From assembly GCA_016287465.1 (NCBI GenBank), contig JAEEWP010000006.1, forward strand, positions 1 through 34,610: a stretch of DNA of 34,610 bases. The letters run 5' to 3'. This document shows, piece by piece, positions 31,384 through 34,610 of this stretch. The stretch's first letter is position 1. The number at the start of each line of letters is the position of its first letter. The notes under the pieces were generated by a model. The model had not been told where the DNA came from. It did no database searches and saw nothing but the letters and a program-made list of their open reading frames with translations. Origin of the DNA: Caryophanales bacterium. GTDB taxonomy: Bacteria; Bacillota_I; Bacilli_A; RFN20; CAG-826. Both the position numbers and the translations under genes were made by a program.

Positions 31384-32799
31384 TTATTTCTCCTCTTGTT
31401 TTTCGATTTCGGAAAGGATCTGTCCGCAGTAGACGCCCATGACGGAGGCCATCATAAGACCGCGGGTCCAGCCAGAGGAATCGCCAAGGCAATAGAGGTG
31501 CTTAACGTTCGTGGCTAATTTATCGTCCATTTTGATCTTGTTGCTATAGAACTTGATCTCTGGGGCATAGAGCAAAGTCTCGCGTCCAGCGAATCCAGGG
31601 ACAACATGGTCGACCGCTTTCATGAAGTTGATGATGTCGGTCATGGTTCTGTATGGGAGGGCGGCCGTGATATCACCTGCCACCGCATCTTTCAAAGTTG
31701 GGGTGAGGTTGGAACGGGATAATTCTTTCGGCCAGGTGCGTTTGCCATCGAGGATGTCGCCAAAGCGCTGGACGAGGATGTGTCCGGTGGCAAGCATGTT
31801 GGTGAGTTCGCCGAATCTCATGGCGTATTGGATTGGCTGATCGAATGGCTCCATGAAGTTATGGGAAGCAAGGATCGAGACGTTGGTGTTCTCGCTCTTC
31901 TTCTCTTTGAAAGAATGTCCGTTGACGACGGCGAGGCCATCATCGTAGTTCTCTTGGGCGACGAATCCGCCAGGGTTCTGACAGAAAGTGCGGACCTTGT
32001 CTTTGAATGGTCCTGGGTAGCCAACTAATTTGGCTTCGTAGAGGGTCTTGTTAAGGGTTTCCATAACTTCGTTACGGACCTCAACGCGGACACCGACATC
32101 GACTGGGCCAGGTTTGTGGGCAATGTCATATTTGGCACAGATCTTCTCAAGCCAATCGGCGCCTCTTCTGCCAGCGGCGATGACGACGTCTTTGCATTCG
32201 ATGACACGCTCTTCATTTGTGTGGTATTTACGGAGCTTAACGCCTTTGGCCTCCCCTCCTTTGAGGATGAGGTCATAGCATTCGCTGTCGAAGATGATAT
32301 CGACGCCATGCTCCTGAAGGTATTTTTCGAGGGCGAGATAAAGATCATGGGCCTTTTCAGTTCCAAGGTGACGGATTGGGCAATCGATGAGCTGAAGGCC
32401 TGCTTCGATGGCGTGCCTTCTGATGGTCTTAACTTCAGGATTGTCGTTGTCGCTTCCTTCGATGTGCTTATCAGCACCGAACTCAAGATAAATCTTGTCG
32501 GTGTATTCGATGAGGCTTTGAACCCTATCGGCACCGATGAGGTCAGGAAGCTCTCCACCTACAGAATAGCTAAGAGAAAGCTTTCCATCTGAGAAAGCGC
32601 CTGCTCCGCTGAAACCTGTCGTGATAGCGCATGGATCGCACTTGATGCAGTGTCCTATCTTGTCTTTAGGACAATGCCTATGCTCGACGGCATGGCCTTT
32701 TTCGACCATGAGGATCTTCTTTTTGGTTCCTCTTCTTAAAAGTTCAAAAGCAGTAAAGATGCCAGCTGGGCCGGCTCCAATGATAACTAAATCGTACAT
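31384..32799 (-). CDS. FAD-dependent dehydrogenase, COG2509 type
   Basis: 471 aa from ATG 32799, placed at MYDLVIIGAG because the SD GAGGG lies eight bases before it; the frame is open ten codons further. N-terminal dinucleotide-binding GxGxxG in IIGAGPAGIFTAFELLRRG. Family marks: HRHCPKDKIGHCIKCDPCAITTGFSGAGAFSDGKLSLS-type region with a Cys cluster, PIRHLGTEKAHDL, RFGELTNMLATGHILVQRF, and the C-terminal FAD-contact LYCLGDSSGWTRGLMMASVMG. Members are widespread in Firmicutes but no substrate is established. Operon with malQ. A perfect 18-bp AT palindrome (32848-32865) lies upstream. Confidence 0.85.
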   Translation of the reverse strand: MYDLVIIGAGPAGIFTAFELLRRGTKKKILMVEKGHAVEHRHCPKDKIGHCIKCDPCAITTGFSGAGAFSDGKLSLSYSVGGELPDLIGADRVQSLIEYTDKIYLEFGADKHIEGSDNDNPEVKTIRRHAIEAGLQLIDCPIRHLGTEKAHDLYLALEKYLQEHGVDIIFDSECYDLILKGGEAKGVKLRKYHTNEERVIECKDVVIAAGRRGADWLEKICAKYDIAHKPGPVDVGVRVEVRNEVMETLNKTLYEAKLVGYPGPFKDKVRTFCQNPGGFVAQENYDDGLAVVNGHSFKEKKSENTNVSILASHNFMEPFDQPIQYAMRFGELTNMLATGHILVQRFGDILDGKRTWPKELSRSNLTPTLKDAVAGDITAALPYRTMTDIINFMKAVDHVVPGFAGRETLLYAPEIKFYSNKIKMDDKLATNVKHLYCLGDSSGWTRGLMMASVMGVYCGQILSEIEKQEEK

Positions 32800-32847
32800 A
32801 AATTTATCCCTCGTGTACTCTACTCTCATTTATGGAAAAGTCGAGCA

Positions 32848-32865
32848 ATATTTTTATAAAAATAT
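32848..32865. promoter_or_regulatory. 18-bp AT-only palindrome upstream of FAD enzyme gene
   Basis: ATATTTTTATAAAAATAT is perfectly self-complementary. It lies 50 bases before the FAD gene start, near where a promoter would be. Could be an operator or chance in AT-rich sequence. Confidence 0.4.
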
Positions 32866-32875
32866 CTTAGGCAAA

Positions 32876-32903
32876 AGAAAACGCCCATAACAGGGCGCTT
32901 TTT
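32876..32903 (-). terminator. Terminator of the second GGDEF gene
   Basis: AGCGCCC and GGGCGTT on the minus strand pair around a TGTTAT loop (arms about 32881-32887 and 32893-32898), followed by TTTC and TTTT. It starts at the gene's stop. Confidence 0.75.
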
Positions 32904-32904
32904 G

Positions 32905-34020
32905 TTAGTTACGAGTTCCTTCTGTCTTTCTCTTTTGCTCATACATCTCGCGGTCAGCAAGATTGAGGAAATCGATGACAGACATCCCTTCGACATATTT
33001 CGCAATGCCGAATGAGAAGTTCAACTTGAAGGTGAATTCCGTTTTGTCGGCGCGATCGCAGATCTTCTTTATGAAGGCATCGATATCCTTCATGCTCTGA
33101 CGGCAGAAGATGACTGAGAATTCGTCTCCGCCCATACGGAACGCGTTGGCGTGGATGGCATCGGCTTCCTCGTGGAGGGCTTTGCCAAAGAATGAGAGGG
33201 CTTCATCTCCGACGCTATGTCCATAGTTGTCGTTGATACTCTTGAAGTCATCGATGTCGCAATACATAAGATAGACGGCTTTGTATTTGCTGGCGTTGTT
33301 AACCTTTTCTTTGATCTCATCATCGAAGGCGGAACGGTTTTTGATACCGGTAAGACCGTCTTGGGTGATTTTGTGACGGAGAAGGAAGAGAACGGCGATG
33401 AGAACCATAAGGGCATATGGGAACCATCTGTATTCCATACCTTGGAGAGTTATGAATCCGATGGCCATGAAGATGAATGGGATGAGGGAACAAGCGCCAA
33501 AGGCCATGCAAAGAAGCTTCTTGCTGCCCACCACTTTTCTGGAAGCGAGGAATCCGAAGACACCATTACCGACAAGATAAAGGGCCAATACAACCGTGGA
33601 GGCCATGCCGGAGATGCCATATTCAACAGAGAAAACGTTGAGGGCAAATCCGCCTTGGACCAAGTCATAAATATAGAATGGGATGAAGGCAAAGGCTGGG
33701 ATGGCGAGGAGGATACGTTTCCAACGCTCCTTGAAGGCATTGGTCTTGGCAAACCAATCGAGAGCAATGACGATTGACCAGCCAGTGAAACCGCCGGCGA
33801 TGTAATAGAGGCCCAAGAGAATGCTTGCGACCGCCTTTTGATCGAAGCTAACAAGAGCGGTTCCAACCATCTCGATGATGATTGAAAGGCAGACAAAGAA
33901 AGGAATCGCAATAGCCCTGACGTTCTTCCTAAACGAGTAAACGTTTATGAACATGAGCGTGCTCGCGATGATCACGACTAGTGAGAACGCGGTTACGGAG
34001 TAATAAGCTTGGTAATTCAT
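32905..34020 (-). CDS. Membrane diguanylate cyclase (multi-pass sensor, GGDEF)
   Basis: 371 aa. Six to seven membrane helices fill residues 1-215 without a large outer loop, resembling 7TM-type sensor modules. The GGDEF domain begins at TQDGLTGIKNRSAFDDEI (219-236). Substrate region CDIDDFKSINDNYGHSVGD is intact, as is the active motif RMGGDEF (297-301). The inhibitory I-site RxxD is absent. It should make c-di-GMP in response to a membrane or redox cue that cannot be named. A good promoter lies upstream (34046-34074), but no SD precedes ATG 34020. Second cyclase in the window, with a sensor unlike the first. Confidence 0.9.
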   Translation of the reverse strand: MNYQAYYSVTAFSLVVIIASTLMFINVYSFRKNVRAIAIPFFVCLSIIIEMVGTALVSFDQKAVASILLGLYYIAGGFTGWSIVIALDWFAKTNAFKERWKRILLAIPAFAFIPFYIYDLVQGGFALNVFSVEYGISGMASTVVLALYLVGNGVFGFLASRKVVGSKKLLCMAFGACSLIPFIFMAIGFITLQGMEYRWFPYALMVLIAVLFLLRHKITQDGLTGIKNRSAFDDEIKEKVNNASKYKAVYLMYCDIDDFKSINDNYGHSVGDEALSFFGKALHEEADAIHANAFRMGGDEFSVIFCRQSMKDIDAFIKKICDRADKTEFTFKLNFSFGIAKYVEGMSVIDFLNLADREMYEQKRKTEGTRN

Positions 34021-34045
34021 AGGTTCAAGGGTTTGAAACTCATAA

Positions 34046-34074
34046 AGTTTAATAATTTGTTCTTTTTTTTACAA
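34046..34074 (-). promoter_or_regulatory. Promoter of the second GGDEF gene
   Basis: Minus strand TTGTAA (34069-34074), 17 bases, TAAACT (34046-34051). The remaining gap to 34281 is AT-rich and also holds TTGACT (34213-34218), a likely -35 for the gene on the + strand. Confidence 0.55.
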
Positions 34075-34281
34075 TATCGTTTTACAAAAACTCTTTGAGA
34101 TTGTTCGCAAAATATCCAAAAATCCCTGCAAAAACCACATAAACATAATTTCAGTTAAACTGTTAATTTACCTGAATTTTTTCAACATTTTCCCTTAGAC
34201 TTCGGGCCCCTATTGACTTTTTCTTTCCAAAAGACTGAAATTATTTTGCACCCGCTAATCAAATAGAAAGGAAAACCTTGT

Positions 34282-34610
34282 ATGCTTTTTGGCGACAACA
34301 GTGATGCGGCAAAGGAAGCCGTATCAAGAATCATTCCGCGTGATTTGGCGAATTTCAATTGGACGTTCATCGCCCTCCTTGCCGTGGTCTTTTACATATA
34401 CTGGACCGAAGCAAGGAACAAGAATTGGAAAGCCATCATCGCCGGATTCTCCCTCTATGGAGTCCACTGGCTCTATGAGATCGCAAACGCGGTCATCGCA
34501 AAGATCTTCGGATACCCTCTTTGGGCCGTCTCGAACGAAAGCACATCGTTCGTTCTTCTCATCGGCGTCAGCTGGGAACTCTCAATGATGTTCTCAATCG
34601 CCGGCATCAT
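34282..34610 (+). CDS. Unknown membrane protein, 3' end cut by window edge
   Basis: Open for 109 codons from ATG 34282 to the end of the window. SD AAAGGA lies about ten bases upstream. After a short polar N-terminus (MLFGDNSDAAKEAVSRII) come hydrophobic segments FNWTFIALLAVVFYIYW, AIIAGFSLYGVHWLYEIANAVIAKIF and SFVLLIGVSWELSMMFSIAGI. The conserved-looking W-E and H-W-L-Y-E positions inside the helices suggest a polytopic protein with functional polar residues. I do not recognise the family, and the remainder lies outside the window. Confidence 0.75.
   Translation, partial: MLFGDNSDAAKEAVSRIIPRDLANFNWTFIALLAVVFYIYWTEARNKNWKAIIAGFSLYGVHWLYEIANAVIAKIFGYPLWAVSNESTSFVLLIGVSWELSMMFSIAGI

Overview
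The window reads as chromosome of a low-to-moderate GC Firmicute (Bacilli or Mollicutes-related side), probably an anaerobic fermenter and plausibly a gut organism. The evidence is: lipoproteins with Gram-positive style lipoboxes, a CdaA-type diadenylate cyclase, a biotin-dependent sodium-pumping oxaloacetate decarboxylase with every subunit on its own gene, a YtrA-type GntR/ABC operon, and strong SD sequences. TGA is a normal stop: two gene pairs overlap as ATGA, so this is not the Mycoplasma code. The taxonomic placement is inference; no 16S gene is present.

Layout. 1-1482 (-): surface GH10 xylanase lipoprotein, cut by the window edge. 1584-3479: acyltransferase with a zinc ribbon, then a convergent CPBP membrane protease. 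3561-8874 (-): an ECF sigma factor overlapping a membrane-anchored protein that I read as a divergent serpin, preceded by three tandem paralogous lipoproteins. All four transcription units carry a similar promoter-like element, and each lipoprotein gene ends in its own terminator. 8993-10989: tRNA-Glu, gltX and tRNA-Gly(GCC). 11051-12533: an IS3/IS150-type element inserted in the loop of a terminator hairpin. 12557-14918 (-): GntR regulator, ABC ATPase and ABC permease. 15020-17694 (-): membrane protein, NERD-like membrane protein with altered catalytic residues, and cdaA. 17905-21263: tRNA-Gly(CCC), a dCache-HAMP-GGDEF cyclase (-), ZIP metal transporter and pyrophosphatase. 21307-22836 (-): guaA. 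23086-29323 (+): a six-gene operon pckA-oadA-oadG-biotin carrier-oadB-bioY/birA fusion. 29357-32799 (-): DUF2188 protein with an H1-like tail, tRNA-Val, malQ and a COG2509-type FAD enzyme. 32905-34020 (-): a second membrane GGDEF protein. 34282-end (+): start of an unknown membrane protein.

How the genes work together. The 23-29 kb operon is a self-contained oxaloacetate module. PckA interconverts oxaloacetate and PEP. The Oad complex decarboxylates oxaloacetate to pyruvate while exporting Na+. The last gene fuses the biotin transporter S component to biotin ligase, so import of the cofactor and its attachment to the carrier are encoded with the enzyme that needs it. Xylanase and 4-alpha-glucanotransferase suggest plant and storage glycan use. 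Two GGDEF proteins and CdaA indicate both c-di-GMP and c-di-AMP signalling.

The best candidate for an undescribed system is the 3.5-8.9 kb locus: ECF sigma factor, transmembrane serpin-fold partner and a set of lipoprotein paralogs that may form its regulon. No gene-free stretch exceeds 300 bases.
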